The notes: generated by a model from the letters alone, not told the origin. Counted from the first letter of the stretch, positions 19,292 to 28,689 are shown. The stretch is DNA of 64,000 nucleotides from Lichenibacterium minor (GCF_004137685.1 NZ_QYBB01000008.1:124001-188000), one strand, 5' to 3'. A program made the numbers and translations.

Positions 19292-20316
19292 GCGGCGGCG
19301 TCGAGCATCTCGTCCTCGGTTTCCTCGCCGTAACCGATGAGGTGCAGCGGCTTGGCGTCGAGCCCCCGGGTGCCGGCCCAATGCACGAGCGCGTCGGCTT
19401 CGCCGTGGGTGACCCACAGCTCCTCGCAGCCGGTCTCGACCACGGTGGTGCAGAGCGCTTCCCAATCGGCGTGGTCGGACACGATCAGCGGCAGCTCGAC
19501 GCCCTTCTGGCGCGCGCGCGCGCGCACCCGCATCCAGCCCGACGCGGCCGCCGTGACGGGGTCGGGGAACTTGCGGGCCCACAGGTCCTTGATGGCGCCG
19601 GGTGGGCAGATGACGATCTCGCCCCCGAGCTTCGGGCGCTCCGCCGCCACCACCTTGGGGGTTTCGCCGAGCGCGATGCCCTGCCGCCCGTAATAGGCGG
19701 TGAGCTTCTCCAACGCCCCGTGGACGTAGATGGGGCGGTCGTAGCCGGCGGCGCGCAGCAGCGCCATCAGCCGCTGCGCCTTGCCGAGCGCGTAGGCGCC
19801 GAGGATGTGGGTGCGTTCGGGGAACAGCGCGCGCGACGCCAGCAGCTTGCCGATCTCGTCCGCCGCATCCGGGTGGCGGAACACCGGCAGGCCGAAGGTC
19901 GCCTCCGTGATGAAGGCGTGGCAGCGCACGGGCTCGAACGGCAGGCAGGTGGGATCGATCGCGCGCTTGTAGTCGCCCGATACCACGAGGTGGAAGCCGC
20001 CCTGCTCGATCTCGATCTGCGCCGAGCCCAGGACGTGGCCGGCGGGATGGAAGCGCACCCGCACAGCGCCGACCCGGGTCCACTCGCCCAGCACCGCGAC
20101 CTGCCGCGACAGCGTGAAATCCTCGCCGTAGCGCAGGGCCATGATGTCGAGCGTTTGGGCGGTCGCCATCACGGCGTCGTGGCCCGAGCGCGCGTGGTCC
20201 GAATGCCCGTGGGTCACGAGGGCCCGCGGCACGGGGCGCATGGGGTCCAGATGAAAATCGCCGCCCGCGCAATAAAGCCCGAGCGGCGTCTGGGTGAGGA
20301 TCTGGCTGGCCGACAT
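19288..20316 (-). CDS. Ligase-associated DNA damage response exonuclease (metallo-beta-lactamase fold)
   Basis: A 342-residue metallo-beta-lactamase/beta-CASP-type nuclease. The metal-binding motif H-x-H-x-D-H is present (VTHGHSDHA, His36, His38, Asp40, His41), followed by FHPAGHVLGSAQ, VVSGDYKR and the C-terminal VSDHADW, all typical of the SNM1/CPSF-like exonuclease group. The start is ATG at 20316 (MSASQILTQTPLGLY); the open frame upstream has no family character. It is the first gene of the ligase arm and overlaps the ligase start by four bases. Its partners, the helicase and PdeM, lie 2.2 kb away on the other strand. Confidence 0.93.
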   Translation of the reverse strand: MSASQILTQTPLGLYCAGGDFHLDPMRPVPRALVTHGHSDHARSGHDAVMATAQTLDIMALRYGEDFTLSRQVAVLGEWTRVGAVRVRFHPAGHVLGSAQIEIEQGGFHLVVSGDYKRAIDPTCLPFEPVRCHAFITEATFGLPVFRHPDAADEIGKLLASRALFPERTHILGAYALGKAQRLMALLRAAGYDRPIYVHGALEKLTAYYGRQGIALGETPKVVAAERPKLGGEIVICPPGAIKDLWARKFPDPVTAAASGWMRVRARARQKGVELPLIVSDHADWEALCTTVVETGCEELWVTHGEADALVHWAGTRGLDAKPLHLIGYGEETEDEMLDAAA

Positions 20317-20353
20317 GGTCCCTTCAGCCGCGCTCAAGGGCTCGCATGCGCGG

Positions 20354-20611
20354 TCAATCGTTGCAGACGAGCTTCTTGGCGGTGTGGAGCTGGCCGCCCG
20401 GACGGGGAACACGGCGAAGCTCGAACACGCAATCCTCGTCATCGGGCCCGAAGGCCTGGACGACGTGGATGCCGCGGTTGACCGTGAGGGGGCGCAGCAG
20501 GGCCTGCCCTTGGGCCGCCATGGGGACGGCGAGGAGCGGAGCGCCGACGAAGCAGGCCATCACGACGAGGCCCAGGCGGCGCATGTGTGTGGTGGAAGCC
20601 TTCGAAGCCAT
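20354..20611 (-). CDS. Small secreted protein with two conserved-type cysteines
   Basis: An 85-residue product from ATG 20611. A basic N-terminus and hydrophobic stretch (RLGLVVMACFVGAPLLAVPM) ending in AAQGQA look like a signal peptide cut near residue 36. The mature part is short, with Cys in DEDCVFEL and KKLVCND that could form a disulfide. I do not recognise a family. It lies upstream of the exonuclease gene on the same strand with a 37-base gap. Confidence 0.6.
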   Translation of the reverse strand: MASKASTTHMRRLGLVVMACFVGAPLLAVPMAAQGQALLRPLTVNRGIHVVQAFGPDDEDCVFELRRVPRPGGQLHTAKKLVCND

Positions 20612-20674
20612 GATGACCAACCCCCGCTAAAACCGCCGCGATATCGAGACCACGGCGGACCGTCCGCCGGACGT

Positions 20675-20917
20675 TCAGTCGTCCGACGAGACCCGACGCC
20701 GGGCATCGTGGCTCCGGACGTAGACCGGCCGGTAAACGAGGCGCTCGCTGTCGCGCAAACGCTCCGACTGTGACGCCAAGGCGACATGGGCCACCGCCGC
20801 CGACACGGTCGCGGACAGAATGCCGATCGCCAGGGGGACGGAGCCGAGCGCCGCGACGGCGGCCACCAGGGTGGCGGTGCCGGCGACCAGGATCGCCCGT
20901 GTCGGAAGAGAGTTCAT
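20675..20917 (-). CDS. Small two-helix membrane protein, unknown
   Basis: An 80-residue product with two adjacent hydrophobic helices (residues about 7-45) and a polar Arg/Asp-rich tail containing RLVYRPVYVRSHDARRR. ATG 20917 has GGTGG eight bases upstream; a GTG at 20929 is an alternative. No family recognised. It could be co-transcribed with the small secreted protein and the exonuclease that follow on the same strand. Confidence 0.5.
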   Translation of the reverse strand: MNSLPTRAILVAGTATLVAAVAALGSVPLAIGILSATVSAAVAHVALASQSERLRDSERLVYRPVYVRSHDARRRVSSDD

Positions 20918-21158
20918 GATGCTGTCCACCCCGTTCTCGGCTTGACAACGGCCCCGCTTGGGCTTGGTTGCAGCGTCGCGGCGCCCGTCGCCGCTTTTTC
21001 ATGATTCGTAAATAAGATCGTGGGTCCGTCGCGCAACGCGGCCGGGCCTTCATGCCGCGGTGCGGAACCCGCGACCGGAGGATGGCACGCCGGCGGCCGG
21101 TCGGGGCGGCCCTTTCCGCCGCGGGGTTAAGGCCCTCTTGCCGCCGCCGCGGCGGGCT

Positions 21159-21524
21159 TCACCGGCACATGGGGATCGGCGCATAGCCGGCGAAGTTGCC
21201 GTCCGGATCGTATTCGGGCTGGACGGCCGCGGGGCAGCCGTTGCCGACCGCGAGCGGGCTCGGCACGCCGGGGAGCAGCGGATAGCCGTAGATGTCGTAG
21301 CGCAGCGGCGCGGGCCGCACCGGCCCGCGGGCGACCCGGAATCCCCCGCCGCCGAAGGCCGGCACGGTGAAGCTCTGCGCGCCGTAGATGGGCGGGGGCG
21401 AGGACAGGAACGGCAGGTCGGCGGCCCGCGCCGGCGCGACGCCGGCCCAGGCCAACGCGAGCGGCAGGGCGGACAAGGGCAACAGCGCGGGGAAGCGGGG
21501 CGGGATCGGTCGCGTCATCGGCAT
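21159..21524 (-). CDS. Secreted Pro/Gly-rich protein, unknown
   Basis: A 121-residue product. The signal peptide is clear (ALLPLSALPLALAWAGVAPARAAD, cleavage likely after ARA). The mature part is rich in Pro, Gly, Tyr and Phe, with YDIYGYPLLPGVPSPLAVGN and two cysteines near the C-terminus. Similar short secreted proteins are common and uncharacterised in Hyphomicrobiales. Start may be ATG 21524 or 21518. It is divergent from the methyltransferase gene by 87 bases. Confidence 0.6.
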   Translation of the reverse strand: MPMTRPIPPRFPALLPLSALPLALAWAGVAPARAADLPFLSSPPPIYGAQSFTVPAFGGGGFRVARGPVRPAPLRYDIYGYPLLPGVPSPLAVGNGCPAAVQPEYDPDGNFAGYAPIPMCR

Positions 21525-21611
21525 CGGGTCCAGGGTCGGAGTCGGGCGGCAGGATGGGCGCGCCACCCTTCGGCCGTGTTAAGGCGGAGCTCCCCGCATC
21601 GCGAGCCGCCC

Positions 21612-22514
21612 GTGTCCTCCTCGTCAGACCTCATCGCCGACCGCCGCTTCGCCTGGGCCCGGGGCTACGCGGAAGACGGCGACCATGCCGCCGCCGCCGA
21701 CCTCCTCGCCCAGGTGGTGGAGCGCGCCCCGGCCTGGGCGCCGGGCTGGGCGGCGCTGGGCGAAGCGCGCGAGCGCTCGGGCGACCCCGCCGGGGCGCGG
21801 CGCGCCTGGGCCGAGGCGGCGGCGCTCGACCCCGCGGGGACGCTCGGCGCGGACGCCCACGTCGCCCGCCTCGACGGCCGCACGCCGCAGAACCTGCCGG
21901 CCTCCTACGTCCGGGCGCTGTTCGACGATTACGCGCCGCGCTTCGACCGCCACCTCGTCGACGCCCTCGATTACCGCGGGCCGGCCGTGCTGGCGGATGC
22001 GCTGGAGCGCGCCGCGCCCGGGCGCCGCTTCGCCGCCGCGCTCGACCTCGGCTGCGGCACCGGGCTGATGGGCCTCGCCCTGCGCGGCCGGGCCGACCGG
22101 GTGGACGGCGTCGACCTGTCGCCCGCCATGGCGGAGCGGGCGCGCGCCACGGGCGCCTACGCGGCCGTCGCGGCCGGCCCGCTCGACGAGGCGCTCGCCG
22201 CCGCGGCCGCGGGGTCGCTCGACCTCGCGGTGGCGGTCGACGTGCTGGTCTACGTCGGGGACCTCGCGCCCGTCTTCGCCGGCGCGGCGCGGGCGCTGGC
22301 GCCGGGCGGGCTGCTCGCCGTCACGGTGCAGACCCTTCGCGAGGGGGACGGCTTCGCGCTCGGCCCCGACATGCGCTTCTCCCACGCGCCGGGTTTCGTC
22401 GAAGCCGCGCTGCGCGGCGCGGGGCTCGCCCCGGTCCTGCTGGAGCCGGCGTCGACGCGGCGGGAGAAGGGCGTGGCCGTGCCGGGGCTCGTCGCGGTGG
22501 CGTCCAAGGCCTAG
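21612..22514 (+). CDS. TPR-containing class I SAM-dependent methyltransferase
   Basis: A 300-residue protein from GTG 21612. Residues about 8-75 form one or two tetratricopeptide-like helical hairpins (ARGYAEDGDHAAAADLLAQV, WAALGEARERSGDPAGARRA). A methyltransferase domain follows with SAM motif I AALDLGCGTGLMGLAL (about residue 150), GVDLSPAM and ALAPGGLLAVTVQT. The linker LPASYVRALFDDYAPRFD is typical of this TPR-methyltransferase group. The substrate is unknown. It abuts the helicase gene with no gap, so it is probably co-transcribed with the helicase and pdeM. Confidence 0.85.
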   Translation: MSSSSDLIADRRFAWARGYAEDGDHAAAADLLAQVVERAPAWAPGWAALGEARERSGDPAGARRAWAEAAALDPAGTLGADAHVARLDGRTPQNLPASYVRALFDDYAPRFDRHLVDALDYRGPAVLADALERAAPGRRFAAALDLGCGTGLMGLALRGRADRVDGVDLSPAMAERARATGAYAAVAAGPLDEALAAAAAGSLDLAVAVDVLVYVGDLAPVFAGAARALAPGGLLAVTVQTLREGDGFALGPDMRFSHAPGFVEAALRGAGLAPVLLEPASTRREKGVAVPGLVAVASKA

Positions 22515-25124
22515 TTGAGGGAGGTGCTCGACCGCTCCCCCGTCCCAGCCTCGCCCGAGGCCCCTCCCGCGGCCCTGCCGCCCGCCTTCCTTTCCTGGTT
22601 CGCCGGGCGGGGCTGGGCGCCCCGGCCGCATCAGATGGCGCTGCTGGGCCATGCCGAGGCGGGCCGCTCCGCGCTGCTGATCGCCCCGACCGGCGCCGGC
22701 AAGACGCTGGCGGGCTTCCTGCCGAGCCTCGTCGAGCTGTCGTCCGACCCGAAGCGGCGGCCCGGCCTCCACACGCTCTACGTGTCGCCGCTGAAGGCCC
22801 TGTCGGTCGACGTCGCCCGCAACCTCGACGCGCCCGTGGCCGAGATGAGCCTGCCGATCCGGATCGAGACCCGCACGGGCGACACGTCGGCGTCGAAGCG
22901 CCAGCGCCAGCGCCGCGACCCGCCCGACATCCTGCTCACCACGCCCGAGCAGATCGCCCTGCTGCTCGCCAACCCCAAGGCGCGCGACATGTTCGCGGGG
23001 CTGAAGCGCATCGTGCTCGACGAGCTCCACGCCCTCGTGACCTCCAAGCGCGGCGACCTCCTCGCGCTCGACCTGGCGCGGCTGCGGCGCCTCGCCCCGG
23101 GCGTGCAGACCGTGGGGCTTTCGGCCACCGTGCGCGAACCCCGGGAGCTGGTCGCCTACCTGCACGGCCGGGACGACGCCCTGCCGGCGGTGGTGACGGC
23201 GCCCGAAGGCGCCGCCGCCCACATCACCATGCTGGACACCAAGGAGCGCCTGCCCTGGGCCGGCCACTCGGCCCGGCACGCCTTGAAGGAGATCTACGAC
23301 GAGATCCGCCGGGTGAAGCTGGCCCTGCTCTTCGTCAACACGCGGTTCCAGGCCGAGCAGCTGTTCTGGGACCTGTGGCGCATCAACGCCGACAACCTGC
23401 CGATCGCGCTCCACCACGGCTCGCTCGACGTCGGCCAGCGCCGCAAGGTCGAGGACGCCATGGCGGAAGGGCGCCTGAAGGCCGTCGTCGCCACCGCGAC
23501 GCTCGACCTCGGCATCGACTGGGGCGACGTCGACCTCGTGGTCAACGTCGGGGCGCCGAAGGGGGCGAGCCGGCTGATCCAGCGCATCGGCCGCGCCAAC
23601 CACCGGCTCGACGAGGCGTCGCGCGCCATCCTGGTGCCGGCCAACCGTTTCGAGGTGCTGGAATGCCGCGCCGCCATCACGGCCGCGGCCCAGGGCGCGC
23701 AGGACACGGCGGCGCCGCGCTCCGGCGCCCTCGACGTCCTGGCCCAGCACGTGCTCGGCATGGCCTGCGCGGAGCCCTTCGACGCCGACGCCTTCTTCGG
23801 CGAGGTGACCGACGCCGCCCCCTACGCGGACCTGCCGCGCGAGGACTTCGACCGCGCCGTGCAGTTCGTCGCCCACGGCGGCTACGCGCTGCAGGCCTAC
23901 GAGCGCTTCGCCAAGATCCGGCAAACGAAGGAAGGGCTGTGGCGCGTTTCCAACGGCAAAGTCGCGCAGCAGTACCGCATGAACGTCGGCACCATCGTGG
24001 CGGCCGCCATGCTGAAGGTGCGCCTAGTGCGCGGCCGCACCGCCGGCACGACGGCGGCCGGGGTCCCCATGGCGACCGGCCCCATCGGCCGCGGCGGGCG
24101 GGTGCTGGGGCAGGTCGAGGACGGGTTCCTCGAAACGCTGCTGCCAGGCGACACCTTCCTGTTCGGCGGCGAGATCCTGGCCCTGCAGGCCATCGTCGAC
24201 GACGAGGCGCTCTGCGCCCGCGTGTCCGGCACCGAACCCAAGATCCCCTCCTACGCGGGCTCGAAGTTTCCCCTCACCACCTACCTCGCCGACCAGGTGC
24301 GGGCCATGACGTCGGACCCGCACAGCTTCGACCTGCCCGATCAGGTCGAGGACTGGCTGGACCTGCAGAAGCTGAAGTCGGCGCTGCCGCCCAAGGACGC
24401 CATGCTGGTGGAAACCTTTCCGCGCGGCGGGCGGCACTACCTCATCGCCTACGCGTTCGAGGGGCGGCTGGCGCACCAGACCCTCGGCATGCTGCTCAGC
24501 CGCCGCATGGAGCGGGCGAAGCTCCGGCCGATGGGCTTCGTGGCCAACGACTACGCCATCGCGGTCTGGTCGCACGGCGACGTCGGCGCGCGCATCGCCA
24601 AGGGGCTGGTCACGCTGGAAGAACTGTTCGACGAGGACATGCTCGGCGACGACCTCGAATCCTGGCTCGACGAGTCCTCGATGATGAAGCGCACCTTCCG
24701 GATCTGCGCCACCATCTCGGGGCTGATCGAGCGCCGCCACCCGGGCCGCGAGAAGACCGGGCGGCAGATGACCGTGTCGACCAACCTCGTCTACGACGTG
24801 CTGCGCCGCCACGAGCCCGACCACCTGCTGCTCAAGGCGGCGCGCGACGATGCGGCGACGGGGCTCCTCGATCTGAAGCGCCTGGGCGAGCTATTGTCGC
24901 GGATCCGGGGCCGGATCCTGCACAAGCCGCTCCGGAAGATTTCACCGCTCGCGGTGCCGATCATGCTGGAGATCGGCCGCGAGCCCGTCTACGGCGAGGC
25001 CGAGGATGCGGTCCTGGCCGACGCCGCGGACGTCCTGCTCGAGGAAGCTTACGGGGACGATGACAGCGGTCAAACGGAAGGCGCCGGTCGAGGCCAGACC
25101 CGGCGACATCGGACGCATGCATAG
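22515..25124 (+). CDS. Ligase-associated DNA damage response DEXH helicase (Lhr-type)
   Basis: An 869-residue superfamily 2 helicase. Walker A is APTGAGKT (57-64), the DEXH box is DELH (169-172), motif III is SATV, and the second RecA domain shows VVATATLDLGIDWGD and QRIGRANH. The C-terminal half is the Lhr-Core winged-helix and DUF-type region. Lhr-family helicases translocate 3' to 5'; this short form is the one paired with the ligase, exonuclease and PdeM. The first codon is TTG 22515, directly after the methyltransferase stop, with AAGG upstream; GTG 22524 is possible. The 3' end overlaps pdeM by 65 bases. Confidence 0.95.
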   Translation: MREVLDRSPVPASPEAPPAALPPAFLSWFAGRGWAPRPHQMALLGHAEAGRSALLIAPTGAGKTLAGFLPSLVELSSDPKRRPGLHTLYVSPLKALSVDVARNLDAPVAEMSLPIRIETRTGDTSASKRQRQRRDPPDILLTTPEQIALLLANPKARDMFAGLKRIVLDELHALVTSKRGDLLALDLARLRRLAPGVQTVGLSATVREPRELVAYLHGRDDALPAVVTAPEGAAAHITMLDTKERLPWAGHSARHALKEIYDEIRRVKLALLFVNTRFQAEQLFWDLWRINADNLPIALHHGSLDVGQRRKVEDAMAEGRLKAVVATATLDLGIDWGDVDLVVNVGAPKGASRLIQRIGRANHRLDEASRAILVPANRFEVLECRAAITAAAQGAQDTAAPRSGALDVLAQHVLGMACAEPFDADAFFGEVTDAAPYADLPREDFDRAVQFVAHGGYALQAYERFAKIRQTKEGLWRVSNGKVAQQYRMNVGTIVAAAMLKVRLVRGRTAGTTAAGVPMATGPIGRGGRVLGQVEDGFLETLLPGDTFLFGGEILALQAIVDDEALCARVSGTEPKIPSYAGSKFPLTTYLADQVRAMTSDPHSFDLPDQVEDWLDLQKLKSALPPKDAMLVETFPRGGRHYLIAYAFEGRLAHQTLGMLLSRRMERAKLRPMGFVANDYAIAVWSHGDVGARIAKGLVTLEELFDEDMLGDDLESWLDESSMMKRTFRICATISGLIERRHPGREKTGRQMTVSTNLVYDVLRRHEPDHLLLKAARDDAATGLLDLKRLGELLSRIRGRILHKPLRKISPLAVPIMLEIGREPVYGEAEDAVLADAADVLLEEAYGDDDSGQTEGAGRGQTRRHRTHA

Positions 25125-25800
25125 CCACGTCACGGTCGCGGGGGTCGACCTCCTGGCGGATTTCTGCGGGGCGCTGTTCCACGAGGCGGACCGCGTGCTG
25201 CTGGTCGCCGACCTCCACCTGGAGAAGGGGTCGTCCTTCGCGCGGCGGGGCCTGATGCTGCCGCCCTACGACACGGCCGCGACCCTGGCGAAGCTCGCCG
25301 CCGTGGTGATGCGGACGCGGCCGCGGCTCGTCGTGGCGCTGGGCGACTCGTTCCACGACCGCGCGGGCGCGACCCGCATGGGCGAAGCCGACCGGGCCGC
25401 GCTGCACGGCCTGCAGGCCGGCCGCGACTGGCTGTGGCTCGCCGGCAACCACGATCCCGCGCCCCCGGCGGGGCTCGCCGGCGACACGGCGGAAGATTGG
25501 CACCTCGGGCCGCTGACGCTGCGCCACGAGCCGGCCCCGGGCGCGAGCCCGGGCGAGATCGCCGGGCACCTCCACCCCGTCGCCATCGTGGCGGGGGCGG
25601 GCAGCGCGGTCCGGCGGCGCTGCTTCGTGTCGGACGGGGCGCGCTGCATCATGCCGGCCTTCGGCGCCTATGCGGGCGGGCTCAACTTCCGGCATCCCGC
25701 CTTCGCGGGGCTGCTGAAGGACGGGCGCAGGATCGCCCACGCCCTGGGGCGGGACCGCGTCTACGCGATCCCCGAAAGCCGGTGCCTCGCCGGCGCGTGA
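25060..25800 (+). CDS. pdeM: Ligase-associated DNA damage response endonuclease PdeM
   Basis: A 246-residue calcineurin-like metallophosphoesterase. The metal-binding blocks appear in order: ADLHLEKGSSFARRG, GDSFHD, GNHDP and GHLHP, with a PAFGAYAGGLN segment near the end that is characteristic of the PdeM family. The start ATG 25060 has GGGG upstream; ATG 25117 is an alternative. The gene overlaps the helicase 3' end, so the helicase and PdeM are coupled. It is convergent with the manganese catalase gene across a hairpin. Confidence 0.93.
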   Translation: MTAVKRKAPVEARPGDIGRMHSHVTVAGVDLLADFCGALFHEADRVLLVADLHLEKGSSFARRGLMLPPYDTAATLAKLAAVVMRTRPRLVVALGDSFHDRAGATRMGEADRAALHGLQAGRDWLWLAGNHDPAPPAGLAGDTAEDWHLGPLTLRHEPAPGASPGEIAGHLHPVAIVAGAGSAVRRRCFVSDGARCIMPAFGAYAGGLNFRHPAFAGLLKDGRRIAHALGRDRVYAIPESRCLAGA

Positions 25801-25817
25801 CGCGCGCGGCGCCCGAG

Positions 25818-25849
25818 CGCCCGCTTCCCGCATCGGCGGGAAACGGGCG
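25818..25849. terminator. Bidirectional hairpin between pdeM and the manganese catalase gene
   Basis: Fourteen-base arms (25818-25831 and 25836-25849) pair at 13 of 14 positions around a 4-base loop. It begins 17 bases after the pdeM stop and ends 10 bases before the convergent catalase stop. Confidence 0.72.
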
Positions 25850-25859
25850 GCGGTGGAGC

Positions 25860-26711
25860 CTACATCTGCTCCTTCTGGGCGTAGCTGTCCTTGCGGGCCG
25901 GGCCGAGGATCGGCTCCTGGCCCATCGGCACGTTCTGCATGACGGAGAACTCGCCCTTGCCGTCGAGGCTCGGGCCTTCCGTCCACCGGCCCGCCATGGG
26001 CGGGGTGCCGTCCGCGGCGGAGCCGAAGAAGGCGTAGGAGTATTTCTGCGTTTCCTTCGACTGGTCGAAGCTGTTCGGCATCGGCAGGTGGGCCTTCTCG
26101 CCGAGTTCCTCGATCACCGCCAGCCACTGCTGCTGGTGCATCGTGTCGCGTGCCACGTTGAAGGCCAGCATCTCCTTCATGCCGGTGTCGTTGGTGGCGT
26201 CGTACAGGCGGCAGGCCAGCACGCGGCCAGTCGCTTCCGCCGCGACGTTGCAGTACATGTCGGCGGCGAGGTTTCCGCTGGCGTAGATGTGCGACATGTT
26301 GAAGGGCACGCCGTCGGCGTCCGCCGGATAGGCGGCGAGGCCGGTCGACAGGATGTGCCGGTGCAGCATGCCGTTGATGACGCCCTTGGTGTCGCCGCCG
26401 CCCATGATGGAGCCGACGAGCCCGTCGGCCGCGCCGGCTTCCTGCTCGGACACGGGGGCCTTGTCGAGGTTCAGCGCCACCGCGGTCGCCAGCATCTCGA
26501 TGTGGCCGATCTCCTCCGTGGCAGTGTGGAGCAGCATGTCACGGTATTTGGTCGAGGGGCCGCGGGCGCCCCAGGCCTGGAAGAAATACTGCATGCAGAC
26601 GCGGATCTCGCCCTCCACGCCGCCGATGGCCTGCTGGAGCATGCGGGCGAACAGCGGGTCGGGCTTCTCGACCTTGACGGGCCACTGAAGGCGCTTGTCG
26701 AAATAGTACAT
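25860..26711 (-). CDS. Manganese catalase (non-heme)
   Basis: A 283-residue di-manganese catalase that splits hydrogen peroxide. The ferritin-like four-helix bundle carries the expected metal ligands: Glu in GGVEGEIRVCMQYFFQ, the ATEEIGHIEML helix with Glu and His, and later Glu and His in ATGRVLACRLY and ARDTMHQQQW. The start ATG 26711 (MYYFDKRLQWPV) is the normal family N-terminus. No signal peptide, so cytoplasmic. It lies downstream of the antiporter operon on the same strand with a 138-base gap and has its own space for a promoter. Confidence 0.95.
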   Translation of the reverse strand: MYYFDKRLQWPVKVEKPDPLFARMLQQAIGGVEGEIRVCMQYFFQAWGARGPSTKYRDMLLHTATEEIGHIEMLATAVALNLDKAPVSEQEAGAADGLVGSIMGGGDTKGVINGMLHRHILSTGLAAYPADADGVPFNMSHIYASGNLAADMYCNVAAEATGRVLACRLYDATNDTGMKEMLAFNVARDTMHQQQWLAVIEELGEKAHLPMPNSFDQSKETQKYSYAFFGSAADGTPPMAGRWTEGPSLDGKGEFSVMQNVPMGQEPILGPARKDSYAQKEQM

Positions 26712-26849
26712 CGTGTTTCCCTCGGAAGGACACCGCGAGCGCCGCATCGCGGCGGCTCCCGCTCGGGCTGAAGAAGCCGCGCGATCGAGAGAAAGGTTCC
26801 CAAAACGGGCCTCGGTCGACGTCGCCGGCCCGGCCAGCCGGGGACGGGT

Positions 26850-28613
26850 TCAGAAGGTCGCCCAGGCGGCGAACATCGCCACGCCGAGGGCCATCCACAC
26901 CACGTAGTCGTTGATCACGCCGGTGTGGAGCCGGTTCAACCCCGCGACGACGGGCTTGAACATCCCCCCGGCGGCCGGGAGGATCCGGGGCACGCGGTCG
27001 CGGAACAGCGCGACGCCCGCCACGGCGACCGCGCCGAGGAGCGCCAGCCACGGCTCGACGGCGGTCCAGCCCGTCGGGGGCGGCACCGCCACCGATCCCG
27101 CGGCGAGGTGGGCGAACTGCGGCAGGACCCGAGCCGCCATGTGCTCGGCGAGATCCGCCGGCACCAGGACGTCGATGCCGAGCAGGAGGATGCAGGGCGC
27201 GAGCATCAGCCACAGCGGGCGGTCGGCCTTCTCCTGTTCCTCGTCGGTCGGCGCTTCGGCCTCGTCGCCGGGGTCCGGGCCGAGCCCGAGGTAGACGCGG
27301 CCGGCGAAGCGCAGCACCGCGCCCCCCGTCAAGGCCGTCCCGACCAGGACCGACAGGTGCATCGCCCAGCCGGCGAGGCCGTCCGGCGCCGCCGCGCTCA
27401 CGAGGTCGGCGCCGCCGTGGAGCAGGCCCAGCGGCGCGCCGCCGAGCAGCAGCGCCGCGAGTCCCGTCAGCACGCCGGCGGGCCAGATGTCCCGCCCGAG
27501 GCCGCGCAGGTTCAGCTCGTCGACCCCGGCCTTCTCGGCCAGCAGCACGCCGACGAGCATGAACAGCGTCCCCTTCACCAGCCCGTGGCCGACCAGGTAG
27601 GCCAGGGCGCCCGCGAGCCCGACCGGCGACAGCGCCGCCACGCCGGTCAGCATGATGCCGATGTGGCCGATGGTCGAGAAGGCCAGCAGGCGCTTCAGGT
27701 GCCGCTGCGACCAGGCGAGCAGGCCCCCCACGACCGCGGTGGCGCAGCCCACCCCGAACAGCAGGCCGTGCAGGATCGAGCCCGCGTCGGGCGAGCCGGG
27801 GAACACCTGCACGGCGATCTTGGCGAAGCCAAACAGGCCGATCGGCACCATGCTGCCCGAAAAGATCACCGACACCGGGCTCGGCGCCACCGCGTGGGCG
27901 TCCGCCAGCCAGAACTGGAAGGGGAGGATGGCGGCCTTGGTGAGCAGCGCCACCGACACGAGGCAGAAGCCGCCGACGATCACGGGATCGTGCCCCGCGC
28001 GCCCCACGGCCTCCCGCACGGCCTCGAAGTCGAGCGCGCCGGCGCGGGCGTAGACGAGGCCGATGCCGGCCAGCATCAGCATGGAGCCGAGGCTGTTGAC
28101 CACGGTGAAGTTCAGCGCGCCGGCCAGCGAGGCGCGTTTCAGCGAGAAGCCGGTCAGCGCGTAGGCGGCCACCGACATGACCTCGAACCACACGAACAGG
28201 TTGAACAGGTCGCGCGTCAGGCAGAAGCCCTGCATGGCGGCGAGGAACAGCAGCATCAGCACGTTGAAGGTGGAGCGCACCTCGTCGAAGAAGCCCCAGG
28301 CGAAGACGAGCGCGGCGGCGAAGAGCAGGCCGATGAAGGCCGCGATGCCGGCGCTGGCGGGGTCGGGCGCGAAGGCGATGCCGAGCGTCACGCCGGGCCG
28401 CGGCTCCCAGCCGCCGAACCAGTAGACCGGCGTGCCGGCGTCGAGCGCCCCCCGCGACAGCACGGCGGACAGGCCCGCTACCGCCAGGGCCGCCGCGATG
28501 CCGAGCGCCTCGGGCGCGTGTTTCGGCAGGCGCTCGCCCAGCGCCAGCACGATCGCGCCGACCGCCAAGGGCAGGACGACCGGGAATGGGACGAGGACGT
28601 CGAGGAGCGTCAC
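26850..28613 (-). CDS. mrpD: Mrp/Mbh-like antiporter subunit D (NuoL/M/N-type proton-translocating)
   Basis: A 587-residue polytopic protein of the NuoL/M/N antiporter-like family with about 14 hydrophobic helices. It begins at GTG 28613 with MTLLDVLVPFPVVLPL. The conserved helices with proton-channel residues are seen around LLTKAAILPFQFWLADAHA and HLKRLLAFSTIGHIGIMLTG (the histidine and lysine in the middle of the membrane). It is the last gene of the seven-gene operon and the only antiporter-type large subunit in it. A polar, acidic cytoplasmic loop (DPGDEAEAPTDEEQ) precedes the last helices. Confidence 0.9.
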   Translation of the reverse strand: MTLLDVLVPFPVVLPLAVGAIVLALGERLPKHAPEALGIAAALAVAGLSAVLSRGALDAGTPVYWFGGWEPRPGVTLGIAFAPDPASAGIAAFIGLLFAAALVFAWGFFDEVRSTFNVLMLLFLAAMQGFCLTRDLFNLFVWFEVMSVAAYALTGFSLKRASLAGALNFTVVNSLGSMLMLAGIGLVYARAGALDFEAVREAVGRAGHDPVIVGGFCLVSVALLTKAAILPFQFWLADAHAVAPSPVSVIFSGSMVPIGLFGFAKIAVQVFPGSPDAGSILHGLLFGVGCATAVVGGLLAWSQRHLKRLLAFSTIGHIGIMLTGVAALSPVGLAGALAYLVGHGLVKGTLFMLVGVLLAEKAGVDELNLRGLGRDIWPAGVLTGLAALLLGGAPLGLLHGGADLVSAAAPDGLAGWAMHLSVLVGTALTGGAVLRFAGRVYLGLGPDPGDEAEAPTDEEQEKADRPLWLMLAPCILLLGIDVLVPADLAEHMAARVLPQFAHLAAGSVAVPPPTGWTAVEPWLALLGAVAVAGVALFRDRVPRILPAAGGMFKPVVAGLNRLHTGVINDYVVWMALGVAMFAAWATF

Positions 28614-28689
28614 GGATGCCCCGATCGATCGGCCCGGCGATGGCCGCCCGTGCCCGGGCGGAGGGGAGGCGCGCGGTCGGGCGCCGACA

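Noticed and set aside
20942..20975. TTGACA at 20942 as a plus-strand -35 box.
   Set aside because: No -10 match lies 16-18 bases downstream, and no gene follows at a suitable distance on that strand.
21554..25063. A 1169-codon plus-strand frame across the methyltransferase and helicase genes.
   Set aside because: Arg/Ala/Pro-rich in the wrong frame; the true genes have Walker A, DEXH and SAM motifs in other frames.
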